NCBI RefSeq assembly: GCF_000384295.1
Contig: NZ_KB913037.1
Location: 3,520,649-3,584,648 of the forward strand
Length of the DNA: 64,000 nt
DNA from: Amycolatopsis balhimycina FH 1894
GTDB lineage: Bacteria > Actinomycetota > Actinomycetes > Mycobacteriales > Pseudonocardiaceae
Direction: 5' to 3'
The notes below the pieces were generated by a model. That model had not been told where the DNA came from. It searched no databases and saw nothing but the letters and a program-made list of their open reading frames with translations. Shown one piece after another: positions 33,568-44,102 of this stretch (the first letter of the stretch is position 1; each line of letters begins with the position of its first letter). Made by a program: the position numbers and the translations under genes.

Positions 33568-34140
33568 ATGGTCGTTCGCATCAACCGCGTCTACACGAAG
33601 GTCGGCGACAACGGCACGACCGCCCTCGGAGACGGCTCGCGCGTGCCGAAGACGTCCGCGCGCCTGGGCGCCTACGCGGACGCCGACGAGACGAACTCGG
33701 TGCTGGGACTGGCGATCGCGATGGGCACCTTGCCGGACGAGGTCGCGGAAGTGCTGCGTGCGGTGCAGAACGATCTCTTCGACGTCGGCGCGGACCTCTG
33801 CCTGCCGATCTCCGACGACCCGCCGTACCCGCCGCTGCGGATCACCGAGAAGTACGTCGAGCGCCTGGAAGGCTGGTGCGACGAGTTCAACGAGCGCCTG
33901 CCGAAGCTGACGTCGTTCATCCTGCCGGGCGGGACGCCGGGAGCCGCGTTCCTGCACCAGGCGCGGACCGTGGCACGGCGGGCGGAGCGGTCGGCCTGGG
34001 CGCTGCACGAGGCGGAACCGGAGACGACGAACCCGGTGGCGGTGAAGTACCTGAACCGGCTGTCGGACCTGCTGTTCATCCTGGCGAGGCTGGCGAACCC
34101 CGACGGTGACGTGCTGTGGCAGCCGGGCGGGAAGTCCTAG
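33568..34140 (+). CDS. cob(I)alamin adenosyltransferase, PduO type
   Basis: The 190-aa enzyme transfers adenosyl from ATP to cob(I)alamin. VYTKVGDNGTTALGDGSRVPK is the N-terminal ATP-binding segment, ADADETNSVLG follows, and ARTVARRAERSAW with YLNRLSDLLFILAR complete the trimer-interface active site. It supplies adenosylcobalamin to B12 mutases such as the ethylmalonyl-CoA mutase in this window. The ATG is placed directly before VVRINRVYTK. It overlaps convergent aroA by 4 nt. Confidence 0.92.
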   Translation: MVVRINRVYTKVGDNGTTALGDGSRVPKTSARLGAYADADETNSVLGLAIAMGTLPDEVAEVLRAVQNDLFDVGADLCLPISDDPPYPPLRITEKYVERLEGWCDEFNERLPKLTSFILPGGTPGAAFLHQARTVARRAERSAWALHEAEPETTNPVAVKYLNRLSDLLFILARLANPDGDVLWQPGGKS

Positions 34141-35375
34141 ATCCCCCAGCCTTCCCGCAGGGTCCCCAGCGCCTGGTGGAAGCCGGGGAACGTCTTCTTC
34201 ACGCAGTCCGGGTCGTCCAGCGTGATGCCGTCGACCAGCAGGCCCGTGATGCTGAACGCCATCGCGATCCGGTGGTCGCGGCGGCACGCCACCAGCGTGC
34301 CCGTTGGCCGGCCGGGCCGGATCTCGATCCAGTCGCGGCCCGTCTCGACCTCGACGCCCATCGCGCGCAGGTTCTCCTCGCACGCGTCGAGCCGGTCGCA
34401 TTCCTTGATGCGCGTGTTGTAGACGTCCTCGATGCGCACCGGACCGGAAGCGAACGGCGCGATCGCCGCCAGGGTCGGGACGGTGTCCGAGATGTCGCGC
34501 ATGTTCACCGTGATCCCGCGCAGGCCGTCCGACGGACCGGCGACCGTCACCGAGTCCGGCCCCAGCTCCACGTGCGCGCCCATCTCACGCAGCACGTCGG
34601 CGAACCGCACGTCACCCTGCAGCGCCTCGGAGCCGAGCCCCGGGACGGTCACCGTGCGGCCGGTGACCGCCGCCGCGGCAAGGAAGTAGCTCGCCGTCGA
34701 CGCGTCCGGCTCCACCGGGTACTCGCACGCCCGGTACGGCTGCGCCGGGACCACGAACGTCTGACCCTCGCGGCGGACGTCGACGCCGAAGCGGCGCATC
34801 ATCTCCAGCGTGATCTCGACGTACGGCACCGAGACGAGGTCGGTCACCGTGATCCGCAGCCCCTCCGCGGTCAGCGGCCCGACCAGCAGCAACGCCGTCA
34901 GGAACTGCGACGACAACCCGGCATCGAGGATCAGTGAACCGCCCTTGATGCCGTTCGCGCGGACCGTCAGCGGGTGGTGGCCCGGCTCGCCCCCGAACTC
35001 GAGGTCGACGCCCAGCTCCTGCAGGGCGTCGGTCAGCGGCCCGAGCGGGCGGCGGCGCATCTGGCCGGACGCGTCGAAGCGGAACGTGCCGGTGCCGGCC
35101 GCGGCCAGCGCGGGCAGGAACCGGGCCGTCGTGGCGCCGTCGCGGCAGAAGACGTCCGCCTCGGCGACACGCGGGCCCGACGGCCTGCCCTCGATCGTCC
35201 ACGCGCCCGGCTGCCGGTCGACGCGGTAACCGAGCTTGACCAGGCCCTCGGCGAAGCCCTCGGTGTCGTCCGAGTGCAGCGGACGGCCGAGCACGGTGGT
35301 CCCGTGCGCGGCGGCGGCCAGGAACAGGCCACGGGCGGTGACGGATTTGGAGCCGGGGATCTCGACGAGGGTCAC
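34137..35375 (-). CDS. aroA: 3-phosphoshikimate 1-carboxyvinyltransferase (EPSP synthase), Ala-96 type
   Basis: The enzyme joins PEP and shikimate-3-phosphate in aromatic amino-acid synthesis. The 412-aa protein has IPGSKSVTARG (Lys, Ser, Arg of the active site), DASTASYFLAAAAVTG, TRIKECDRLDACEENLRAMG and RRDHRIAMAF. At the PEP/glyphosate site it reads DGATTARFL where E. coli has NAGTAMRPL. The residue matching Gly96 is therefore Ala, the exchange known to block glyphosate, and Pro101 is Phe. TAGACT lies 6 nt before the GTG. Actinomycetes often have a second aroA elsewhere. Confidence 0.88.
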   Translation of the reverse strand: MTLVEIPGSKSVTARGLFLAAAAHGTTVLGRPLHSDDTEGFAEGLVKLGYRVDRQPGAWTIEGRPSGPRVAEADVFCRDGATTARFLPALAAAGTGTFRFDASGQMRRRPLGPLTDALQELGVDLEFGGEPGHHPLTVRANGIKGGSLILDAGLSSQFLTALLLVGPLTAEGLRITVTDLVSVPYVEITLEMMRRFGVDVRREGQTFVVPAQPYRACEYPVEPDASTASYFLAAAAVTGRTVTVPGLGSEALQGDVRFADVLREMGAHVELGPDSVTVAGPSDGLRGITVNMRDISDTVPTLAAIAPFASGPVRIEDVYNTRIKECDRLDACEENLRAMGVEVETGRDWIEIRPGRPTGTLVACRRDHRIAMAFSITGLLVDGITLDDPDCVKKTFPGFHQALGTLREGWGI

Positions 35376-35381
35376 GACCCG

Positions 35382-35387
35382 AGTCTA
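35382..35387 (-). promoter_or_regulatory. -10 element of aroA
   Basis: TAGACT on the minus strand lies 6 nt before the GTG at 35375; the palindrome array 2 begins 21 bp further upstream. Confidence 0.5.
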
Positions 35388-35407
35388 CGGAGTGCCCGAA
35401 ACCCGGA

Positions 35408-35460
35408 ACTCACGTGATCCGGAGCGCAACTCGCGTGATTGGGCGCGTCACTCGCGTGAT
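35408..35460. repeat. array of palindrome-like units at 21-bp period (array 2)
   Basis: ACTCACGTGAT (35408-35418), ACTCGCGTGAT (35429-35439) and ACTCGCGTGAT (35450-35460) start exactly 21 bp apart. They belong to the same family as array 1, since the reverse complement of the unit is ATCACGYGAGT. The array lies upstream of the aroA -10 and downstream of the DUF2550 stop. Confidence 0.85.
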
Positions 35461-35478
35461 GGGAGGGGTATCTCGGCG

Positions 35479-35913
35479 TCAGGAGGCGCGCGGGAGGCGT
35501 CGCCCGGGCGGGGCGGACTCGAGCCACGAAAGGAAGCCCGTCAACGCACCCGGCCCCATGGCGATCTCGATCGCCTCCTGGGTCGCCGACTCGCAGCGCA
35601 GCACGATCGAGCCCTCGGGAACGGCGTAGGCCTCGGTCCCGGACGGGTCCCGGCGGTCGGCGATCTGCATGCTTTCGCGCTGGAAGACGCGGTCCGCGCC
35701 GGTCCGCAGACTCCAGACCCGGTACCAGACGAACTCGTCGCCCTCGTAGCGGCCCAGCCCCAGGTGCCAGCTGGACCGCGGGTTGTCCGGACGCCACCGC
35801 AGCGCGACGCTCACGCCGCCACCGCGGCGCATCCGGATCCACCGCTGGCCGTACCAGGCGGCCAGCACCGCGAGCACGATCAGGAGCCCTGCTACGACCA
35901 CGATGATCTTCAC
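35479..35913 (-). CDS. DUF2550 single-helix membrane protein
   Basis: The 144-aa protein has one N-terminal membrane helix (about 3-22, IIVVVAGLLIVLAVLAAWYGQRW). A soluble domain follows with RSSWHLGLGRYEGDEFVWYRVWSLR and ESMQIADRRDP, typical of actinobacterial DUF2550. It lies just after atpC in many actinomycetes. Its function is unknown. AGGAG precedes the GTG by about 7 nt. The gap to atpC is 25 nt, so it is probably co-transcribed with it. Confidence 0.85.
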   Translation of the reverse strand: MKIIVVVAGLLIVLAVLAAWYGQRWIRMRRGGGVSVALRWRPDNPRSSWHLGLGRYEGDEFVWYRVWSLRTGADRVFQRESMQIADRRDPSGTEAYAVPEGSIVLRCESATQEAIEIAMGPGALTGFLSWLESAPPGRRLPRAS

Positions 35914-35938
35914 GGCCCGGCTCCTGCCCGTCTCGCGC

Positions 35939-36304
35939 TCAGGCCGTCTGGCCCGCTGCGCGGAGCTGGGCCGAGGCCCTCGCCCGCTCGGTCTCGTCGT
36001 CCCCGGTCAGGGCCGCCTTCGCCGCTTCTACGTCGATCTCGTCCGAAAGCTCGGCGCTCTCGGCGAGGATGCTCACCCCGGTGCCGGTCACGGAGAGGAA
36101 CCCGCCGTGCACGGCGGCGCAGACCGTCTCGCCGTCGGTGGTCGTCACCTTGACCACGCCGCCCTCGACGAGCTGCCCGAGCACGGGTTCGTGACCGGCC
36201 ATGATGCCGATCTCACCCTCGGTGGTCTGGGCCACCACGAAAGTGGCAGTACCCGACCAGAGACGGCGCTCGACGGCCACCAGCTCCACGGACATCTCAG
36301 CCAC
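35939..36304 (-). CDS. atpC: F1Fo ATP synthase epsilon subunit
   Basis: The 121-aa epsilon subunit has an N-terminal beta-sandwich ([39 protein letters not shown]) and a short C-terminal helical part ([24 protein letters not shown]). It sits on the rotor and limits ATP hydrolysis. AAGGAG lies 6 nt before the GTG. Unlike the other subunit genes, it is separated from atpD by 157 nt that include a strong hairpin. Confidence 0.95.
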   Translation of the reverse strand: MAEMSVELVAVERRLWSGTATFVVAQTTEGEIGIMAGHEPVLGQLVEGGVVKVTTTDGETVCAAVHGGFLSVTGTGVSILAESAELSDEIDVEAAKAALTGDDETERARASAQLRAAGQTA

Positions 36305-36410
36305 GTAGCACTCCTTCGCTCGGGGTGTTACCACCGAGTGTAATAGGTCCGACTCAAGCCCCGCCGACGTACTTCTTCCCGCGGAGGCGGCTTGGATTCA
36401 AATAGGCGAA

Positions 36411-36450
36411 CGGCGGGGGCTCGAGTCCATAGTGGACACTGCCCCCGCCG
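36411..36450 (-). terminator. hairpin between atpD and atpC
   Basis: CGGCGGGGGC (36411-36420) pairs with GCCCCCGCCG (36441-36450). An inner GTCCA/TGGAC stem (36425-36429 with 36433-36437) fits in the loop. It starts 12 nt after the atpD stop. It may end or thin out transcription before atpC; there is no good U-tract. Confidence 0.6.
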
Positions 36451-36461
36451 CCCTCATGAAG

Positions 36462-38827
<2,366 letters not shown>

Positions 38828-38838
38828 GAGCTATCAGC

Positions 38839-40479
38839 TCACTTCTTCGGAGCGGGCTTGTTGACCTTGACGGTCTCGTGCCCGACCTTGTCGGCGTCCA
38901 TCGCGTCGGCGTCCGCCTCGGCCAGGGACTTGCCCTCGGAGGTGGTGAACTCCTTCTTGAACTCGTTCACCGCGGCGACCAGCTTGTCGGCCGTCTCGTC
39001 CTCGAACTTCCCGGTGTCGCGGATCGCGCCCAGGACGTCGTCGTGCTTGCGGCGGGCCGAGTCGAGGAACTCGTGGTTGAAGCGGCGGACGTCCTCGGTC
39101 GGGACCGAGTCGTAGTGGCCGTTCGTGCCCAGCCACACCGTGCAGACCTGCTCCTCGACCGGGATCGGCGAGTACTGCGGCTGCTTGAGCACCTCGTACA
39201 GCCGGGCACCGCGCTCGAGCTGCGCCTTCGACGCGTCGTCGAGGTCCGAGGCGAAGGCGGCGAACGCCTCCAGCTCGCGATACTGGGACAGGTCGATCCG
39301 GAGCGAGCCGGAGACCGACTTCATCGCCTTGACCTGCGCGGCACCACCCACGCGGGAGACCGAGATACCCACGTCGATGGCCGGGCGCTGACCGGCGTTG
39401 AACAGGTCCGACTGGAAGAAGCACTGGCCGTCGGTGATCGAGATGACGTTGGTCGGGATGTAGGCCGACACGTCGTTCGCCTTGGTCTCGATGATCGGGA
39501 GACCGGTCAGCGAGCCGGCGCCCAGCTCGTCCGACAGCTTCGCGCAGCGCTCCAGCAGGCGGGAGTGCAAGTAGAAGACGTCGCCGGGGAACGCCTCGCG
39601 GCCCGGCGGGCGACGCAGCAGCAGCGAGATCGCGCGGTACGCGTCGGCCTGCTTGGTCAGGTCGTCGAACACGATGAGGACGTGCTTGCCCTCGTACATC
39701 CAGTGCTGGCCGATGGCCGAGCCGGTGTACGGCGCGATCCACTTGAAGCCGGCGGAGTCCGAAGCCGGGGCCGCGACGATGGTGGTGTACTCCATCGCGC
39801 CCGAGTCCTCGAGGGACTTCTTGACCGCGGCGATCGTCGAGCCCTTCTGGCCGACGGCGACGTAGATGCAGCGGACCTGCTTCTTCGGGTCGCCGGTCTC
39901 CCAGTTGGCCTTCTGGTTGATGATCGTGTCCACGGCGACGGCGGTCTTGCCCGTCTTGCGGTCACCGATGATCAGCTGGCGCTGGCCGCGGCCGATCGGG
40001 GTCATCGCGTCGATGGCGGTGATGCCGGTCTGCAGCGGCTCCGACACCGGCTGGCGCTCGACCACCGAGGCGGCCTTCAGCTCCAACGCGCGGCGGTCGG
40101 TGGTCTCGATGTCGCCGAGGCCGTCGATCGCCTGGCCCAGCGGGTTGACGACGCGGCCGAGGTAGCCGTCGCCGACCGGCACCGACAGGACCTGGCCGGT
40201 GCGCTTGACCTGCTGGCCCTCTTCGATGCTTTCGAAGTCACCGAGGATCGCGGTACCGATGGAGCGCGCGTCCAGGTTCAGTGCGACGCCCAGGACGCCG
40301 CCGGGGAACTCGAGCAGCTCGTTGGCCATGGCCGAGGGGAGGCCCTCGACGTGGGCGATACCGTCACCCGCGTCGATCACGACGCCAACTTCTTCCCGGC
40401 TCACGTCCGGGGCGTAACTCGAGACGTAGTTCTCGATCGCGCTACGGATCTCATCCGAGGAGATCGTCAGCTCGGCCAT
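38839..40479 (-). CDS. atpA: F1Fo ATP synthase alpha subunit
   Basis: The 546-aa non-catalytic nucleotide-binding subunit has [19 protein letters not shown] (P-loop) and [34 protein letters not shown]. The C-terminus is extended by about 30 residues ([30 protein letters not shown]), as in mycobacteria, where the extension suppresses ATP hydrolysis. Confidence 0.97.
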   Translation of the reverse strand: MAELTISSDEIRSAIENYVSSYAPDVSREEVGVVIDAGDGIAHVEGLPSAMANELLEFPGGVLGVALNLDARSIGTAILGDFESIEEGQQVKRTGQVLSVPVGDGYLGRVVNPLGQAIDGLGDIETTDRRALELKAASVVERQPVSEPLQTGITAIDAMTPIGRGQRQLIIGDRKTGKTAVAVDTIINQKANWETGDPKKQVRCIYVAVGQKGSTIAAVKKSLEDSGAMEYTTIVAAPASDSAGFKWIAPYTGSAIGQHWMYEGKHVLIVFDDLTKQADAYRAISLLLRRPPGREAFPGDVFYLHSRLLERCAKLSDELGAGSLTGLPIIETKANDVSAYIPTNVISITDGQCFFQSDLFNAGQRPAIDVGISVSRVGGAAQVKAMKSVSGSLRIDLSQYRELEAFAAFASDLDDASKAQLERGARLYEVLKQPQYSPIPVEEQVCTVWLGTNGHYDSVPTEDVRRFNHEFLDSARRKHDDVLGAIRDTGKFEDETADKLVAAVNEFKKEFTTSEGKSLAEADADAMDADKVGHETVKVNKPAPKK

Positions 40480-40536
40480 GTCTTTCCCGCTCTCGCTTCG
40501 TTCTTGCCAGTATGCAAAGTCTTGTGTGACCTGGGG

Positions 40537-41361
40537 CTATGCCCGGGCCAGCCGCCTGCGCAGCGCCGCCAGCCGTCCCGCCGCGCTCCCGTCGATGACC
40601 TCGTCGCCGACGCGGACGACGAGCCCGCCGCCGAGACTGGGGTCGACCTCGACGTGCAGCGCGATCGACCGCCCGTAGATGTCGGTCAGCTTCGCGCCCA
40701 GCTGGGCGGCCTGCTCGTCGGTCAGGGCGCTCGCGCTGGTCACGTAGGCGACCGAGCGCTGACGGCGGTCCGCGGCCAGCTTCACCAGCGCGTCGAGCCC
40801 GACGCCGACACCGCGCCCCTTGGCCCGGCGGACGACCTGCTCGACGAGGGTCTCGGTGACCACGTCCACCTTGTCGGCGAACAGCCCGCGCACCAGGTTC
40901 CGCTTGGCATCCGCGGGACCGGCCAGGTCCGCCAGTGCGGTCTCGAGCTCCGGGTGGCGGGCCACCACGCGCGCGACCTGGAACAGCTGGGTCTCGACGG
41001 CGTCGATGTTGCCGGTCTTTTCGGCCGCGGTGAGCAGCGCGGAGTGCCCGAGCGACTCGAGTCCGTCGACCAGCTGACGAGGGCTGGACCAGCGGCTGCC
41101 CGCCACGGCGTCGAGCACCTTGAGGGCCGGTTCGGACAGCTTGCCGTCGAACAGCCGGCGCACCAGCTCGGAGCGTGACTCCGGCGTCGCCGAGGCGTCA
41201 CTCACCGCCCGGCGCAGGCCGATCTCCCGGTCCAGCAGGTCGACGACGGAGAGCAGCTCGTCGCCGACGGTGGCCGAGTCCGCTCCTGCGTCGGCCAGAA
41301 CCTCGCCGAGGCGTTCCTCGGCGAGGCCGAGCGCTTCACGGCTCGCAGCATGCAGCGTCAT
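40537..41361 (-). CDS. atpH: F1Fo ATP synthase delta subunit
   Basis: The 274-aa delta subunit links F1 to the peripheral stalk. It is longer than the roughly 180-aa E. coli protein, with an actinobacterial N-terminal region. It is not fused to a b-type subunit as in Mycobacterium. FDGKLSEPALKVLDAVAG and the C-terminal IDPSLGGGLVVRVGDEVIDGS-type segment (VDPSLGGGLVVRVGDEVIDG) are the family signature. It starts 6 nt after atpF. Confidence 0.95.
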   Translation of the reverse strand: MTLHAASREALGLAEERLGEVLADAGADSATVGDELLSVVDLLDREIGLRRAVSDASATPESRSELVRRLFDGKLSEPALKVLDAVAGSRWSSPRQLVDGLESLGHSALLTAAEKTGNIDAVETQLFQVARVVARHPELETALADLAGPADAKRNLVRGLFADKVDVVTETLVEQVVRRAKGRGVGVGLDALVKLAADRRQRSVAYVTSASALTDEQAAQLGAKLTDIYGRSIALHVEVDPSLGGGLVVRVGDEVIDGSAAGRLAALRRRLARA

Positions 41362-41367
41362 TCCGGT

Positions 41368-41928
41368 CTACTTCCCCGCTCCACCAGCGGCACCGGCGGT
41401 GTCCAGCTCCGCGAGGAACCGGTCGACGGTGCCACGACGGCGCGCCTCGTCTTCGAGCGACTCACCGACGATGCGGCTGGCCAGCTCCACGGCGTTGCGG
41501 CCCATGTCGGCCCGCAGCTCGGCGATGATCTGCGCCTTCTGGGCCTGCAGCTGAGCCTGGCCCTGTGCGACGATCCGCTGGGACTCGGCTTCGGCGTCCG
41601 CCCGCAGTTCCGCCTTGATCTGCTCGGCTTCGAGCCGGGCGTCGTCGCGGATCTTCGCGGCCTCGGTACGGGCCTCATGCAGCTGGGCCTTGTACTTGGC
41701 CAGCGCCTCTTCGGCCTCGGCCTGGGCCCGCTCGGCCTTCTCGATGCCTCCCTCGATCTTCTGCGCACGCTCTTCGTACGCGGCCTCGAAGCGAGGGACG
41801 ACGTACTTCTTGAGGATGAACAGCAGGATCAGGAAGGCGACGATGCCGAGGATCAGCTCCGAGATGTCGGGGATGATCGGGTTGTGCGTTGTTTCCTCTG
41901 CGGCGAGGACCAGAGCACTCTTCAGCAC
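41368..41928 (-). CDS. atpF: F1Fo ATP synthase b subunit
   Basis: The 186-aa protein has one membrane helix (about 22-43, ELILGIVAFLILLFILKKYVV). A long charged coiled coil rich in Ala, Glu, Lys and Arg follows, forming the peripheral stalk. AAGGAG precedes the GTG. Only one b-type gene is present in the operon, so it presumably forms a homodimer. Confidence 0.95.
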   Translation of the reverse strand: MLKSALVLAAEETTHNPIIPDISELILGIVAFLILLFILKKYVVPRFEAAYEERAQKIEGGIEKAERAQAEAEEALAKYKAQLHEARTEAAKIRDDARLEAEQIKAELRADAEAESQRIVAQGQAQLQAQKAQIIAELRADMGRNAVELASRIVGESLEDEARRRGTVDRFLAELDTAGAAGGAGK

Positions 41929-41957
41929 GGCGTCTCCTTAAGCGATGAGCCGAGGAC

Positions 41958-42215
41958 TCAGGCGGCGGAGGCGATGAAGTAGATGACGATGCCGATCAGC
42001 GCCAGGACCTCGGTCAGCACGAAGGTCGAGAAGCCGATGCCCTGCAGCTTGCCCTGAGCCTCCGGCTGACGCGCGGTGCCGTTGATGACGGCGGCGAAGA
42101 TCAGACCCACACCGATGCCCGGGCCGATCGCGCCCAGGCCGTAGCCGATGGCGGCGAGGCCGGGGTTGATGTTGACAGCCTGCTCGGCGGCCTGGGCCAG
42201 AACGATGTTGCTCAC
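41958..42215 (-). CDS. atpE: F1Fo ATP synthase c subunit
   Basis: The 85-aa hairpin proteolipid forms the rotor ring. The glycine-rich first helix is [23 protein letters not shown], the polar loop is ARQPE, and the second helix [17 protein letters not shown] carries the proton-binding Glu. A GTG (VSNIVLAQ) is preferred because GAAGGG lies 8 nt before it; the ATG two codons upstream is too close to that site. Confidence 0.95.
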   Translation of the reverse strand: MSNIVLAQAAEQAVNINPGLAAIGYGLGAIGPGIGVGLIFAAVINGTARQPEAQGKLQGIGFSTFVLTEVLALIGIVIYFIASAA

Positions 42216-42236
42216 GTGCATTTCCCTTCACTTCGG

Positions 42237-42254
42237 TCCACGCGCTCGCGTGGA
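42237..42254 (-). promoter_or_regulatory. stem-loop between atpB and atpE
   Basis: TCCACGCG-CT-CGCGTGGA forms an 8-bp stem just after atpB and 22 nt before the atpE start. It may stabilise the atpE message or set its translation, since the c subunit is needed in excess. Confidence 0.4.
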
Positions 42255-42270
42255 TCGGGGGCTTGTGTTC

Positions 42271-43056
42271 TCAGTGCTCCGACGCCAGCGCGGCGCCGAT
42301 GTACCCGGCCGACAGCAGGGCGAAGATGTAGGCCTGCAGCACCTGGATGAAGGCCTCGAGGAAGGTCATCCCGATGGCGAAGATCCACGCCACCAGGGAA
42401 ACCGGCTTCAGCGCCCAGCCCGACGTCTCGGTGAGCAGGAAGGTGCCGCCAAGAGTGAACACCGCCAGGATCAGGTGCCCGGCGAACATGGCGGCGAAAA
42501 CACGGATGGCGAGCGTGAGCGGGTTGAGGAAGAACTTCTCCGCGAACTCGATCAGCGAGAAAAGCGGCAGCACCGCCTTCGGCACGCCCGGCGGCGCCAG
42601 CTCTTTCTTGAAGTACCCCTTGAAGCCATGCCGCTTGAACCCGGCGTAGTGGTACACGGGGTAGACGACGAGGACCGACAGGGCGACCGGGAAGCCGAAC
42701 CGCGCCATGGTCGGGAACTGCAGGAGGGGGATGATTCCGTAGAGGTTGTTCACCAGAATGAAAGTGAACAACGCGAAAACAAGAGGCACGAACGGCTTGA
42801 AGTCTTTCGAGCCGATCTGCTCGCGCGCGATGCTGTTGCGGCTGAAGTCGTAGATCGACTCGGCGACGAACTGTCCCTTGCCGGGAACGACCTTGAGCTT
42901 GCGGGTCGCCAGCAGGAAGTACGTCGCGATGATGACCACCGAAAGCACGACGAGCAGCATCGGCTTGGTGACTCCACCGAACAACGCCGGCAACTCGAAG
43001 CTTCCGGCGCCGGGCGGCGCGAACACCGCACCCTCGGTCAATACCAGCGCACCCAC
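42271..43056 (-). CDS. atpB: F1Fo ATP synthase a subunit
   Basis: The 261-aa stator channel has five to six helices. NPLTLAIRVFAAMFAGHLIL contains the essential Arg facing the c ring, and VAWIFAIGMTFLEAFIQVLQAYIFALLSAGYI the conserved last helices. AAGGAG lies 4 nt before the GTG. It is the first structural gene of the operon. Confidence 0.95.
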   Translation of the reverse strand: MGALVLTEGAVFAPPGAGSFELPALFGGVTKPMLLVVLSVVIIATYFLLATRKLKVVPGKGQFVAESIYDFSRNSIAREQIGSKDFKPFVPLVFALFTFILVNNLYGIIPLLQFPTMARFGFPVALSVLVVYPVYHYAGFKRHGFKGYFKKELAPPGVPKAVLPLFSLIEFAEKFFLNPLTLAIRVFAAMFAGHLILAVFTLGGTFLLTETSGWALKPVSLVAWIFAIGMTFLEAFIQVLQAYIFALLSAGYIGAALASEH

Positions 43057-43127
43057 TGCGCTCCTTCCGGTTCTCCCGGCCGGCGTTCACTCCGCCGGGG
43101 GAATCGTCACGATCTGGACTTAACGTA

Positions 43128-43143
43128 CCCGATACGTATCGGG
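43128..43143. promoter_or_regulatory. 16-bp perfect palindrome upstream of atpB
   Basis: CCCGATACGTATCGGG is fully self-complementary and lies 72-87 nt before the atpB start codon, where a regulator of the ATP synthase operon could bind. The protein that binds it is unknown. Confidence 0.55.
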
Positions 43144-43400
43144 ACGTCGGAGGCGGCTGCCCCACTGTGCGATGAACACGGCTTCACGTTCTGCACACGG
43201 GGTTGTCTCGCGTGAACACTGCCCTGCTGTCTACTTCGGACCAGCGGCGAGAGGCGGAACGACACGGTCGCCACACTGCTGATCGCGGTTCGTCTTAGGG
43301 AGCGTGCGGCCGAGGCCGCCACCCTTGACGCGGACCATACCAGCAGGTCAATCAGTGCCGGACAGGCGTACTCCTAACCAACCGATCAGCCCAGGACTTA

Positions 43401-43422
43401 GGTCCCGGGTCATCCCGGGACC
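43401..43422 (-). terminator. hairpin downstream of atpI
   Basis: GGTCCCGGG-TCAT-CCCGGGACC is a 9-bp stem with a 4-nt loop about 175 nt after the atpI stop. It may separate atpI transcription from the main atp promoter. Confidence 0.45.
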
Positions 43423-43597
43423 GAGGTCCGGTGCGCGCCGGGACCGGGTCCGGAACGCCGCAGGCACCGGCTTCGGCCGGGTCCCGGTCACCGTCCGCAG
43501 TCCGCACGGAAGCGCACTTTTGTGGTCCCGGTCACACTCGGGCGGCCGCAGGCGGGTGCACGAAGAGTTACGGAAGCCCGCGGCGAAACGGACAGCG

Positions 43598-44041
43598 TCA
43601 GGACGGGATGATCGTCGGGATCTTGGTCTTGCGGAAGGCGGCGAACTCGGCCGCGGCGGCCAGCAGGATGGCCACGATCATCGTGATGCCGAGCGACATC
43701 GGGTGCAGCGCGGTGACGCCCTTCAGCAGCGTCAGCGCCCCGAAGAGCAGGACGACCTTCACGACGTACCCGCCCAGCGCGATGACCATGACGAACATCG
43801 GGTCCTGGCCGGCGCTGAACTTCATCAGGCCGAGCGTGGACAGCGACGCCAGCATGGCGAGCACCCCGCCGACGAGCGAGCCCAGGAAACCGGGCAGGCC
43901 GTTCAGGATGCTGAACAACGCGATGCACACCACCACGGCGGGCGGGGTGACCAGCAGCGAGGCCTTCGTCATCGCGCGGGCCGCCTGCAGCACCACCTCG
44001 GCGTGCGGGTTCTCCTGCTCGTGCGGTTCGGTTTCGCTCAC
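43598..44041 (-). CDS. atpI: AtpI-like membrane protein
   Basis: The 147-aa protein has a hydrophilic N-terminus (HEQENPHAEVV) and four hydrophobic segments from about residue 28 to 138. Its place upstream of atpB and its four-helix size fit the AtpI group, which helps assemble the c ring or handles Mg uptake. Sequence similarity within this group is low, so the name rests mainly on position. GGGAG is 6 nt before the GTG. Confidence 0.75.
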   Translation of the reverse strand: MSETEPHEQENPHAEVVLQAARAMTKASLLVTPPAVVVCIALFSILNGLPGFLGSLVGGVLAMLASLSTLGLMKFSAGQDPMFVMVIALGGYVVKVVLLFGALTLLKGVTALHPMSLGITMIVAILLAAAAEFAAFRKTKIPTIIPS

Positions 44042-44102
44042 ACCTGGCTCCCTGCTCGGTTCGACACCCGAGTGTAGAGACCCCGGCGGACACCCCGGCG
44101 GA

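Larger units (their letters stand above)
43057..43597. other. 541-nt intergenic region upstream of atpB
   Basis: No convincing gene is seen. It holds two strong signals: the perfect 16-bp palindrome CCCGATACGTATCGGG at 43128-43143, about 70 nt before the atpB start, and the hairpin GGTCCCGGG/CCCGGGACC at 43401-43422. The atp promoter is expected here on the minus strand. Confidence 0.6.

Noticed and set aside
33568..35375. Functional operon linking the adenosyltransferase to aroA
   Set aside because: They are convergent and overlap only at their 3' ends, so they do not share a transcript.
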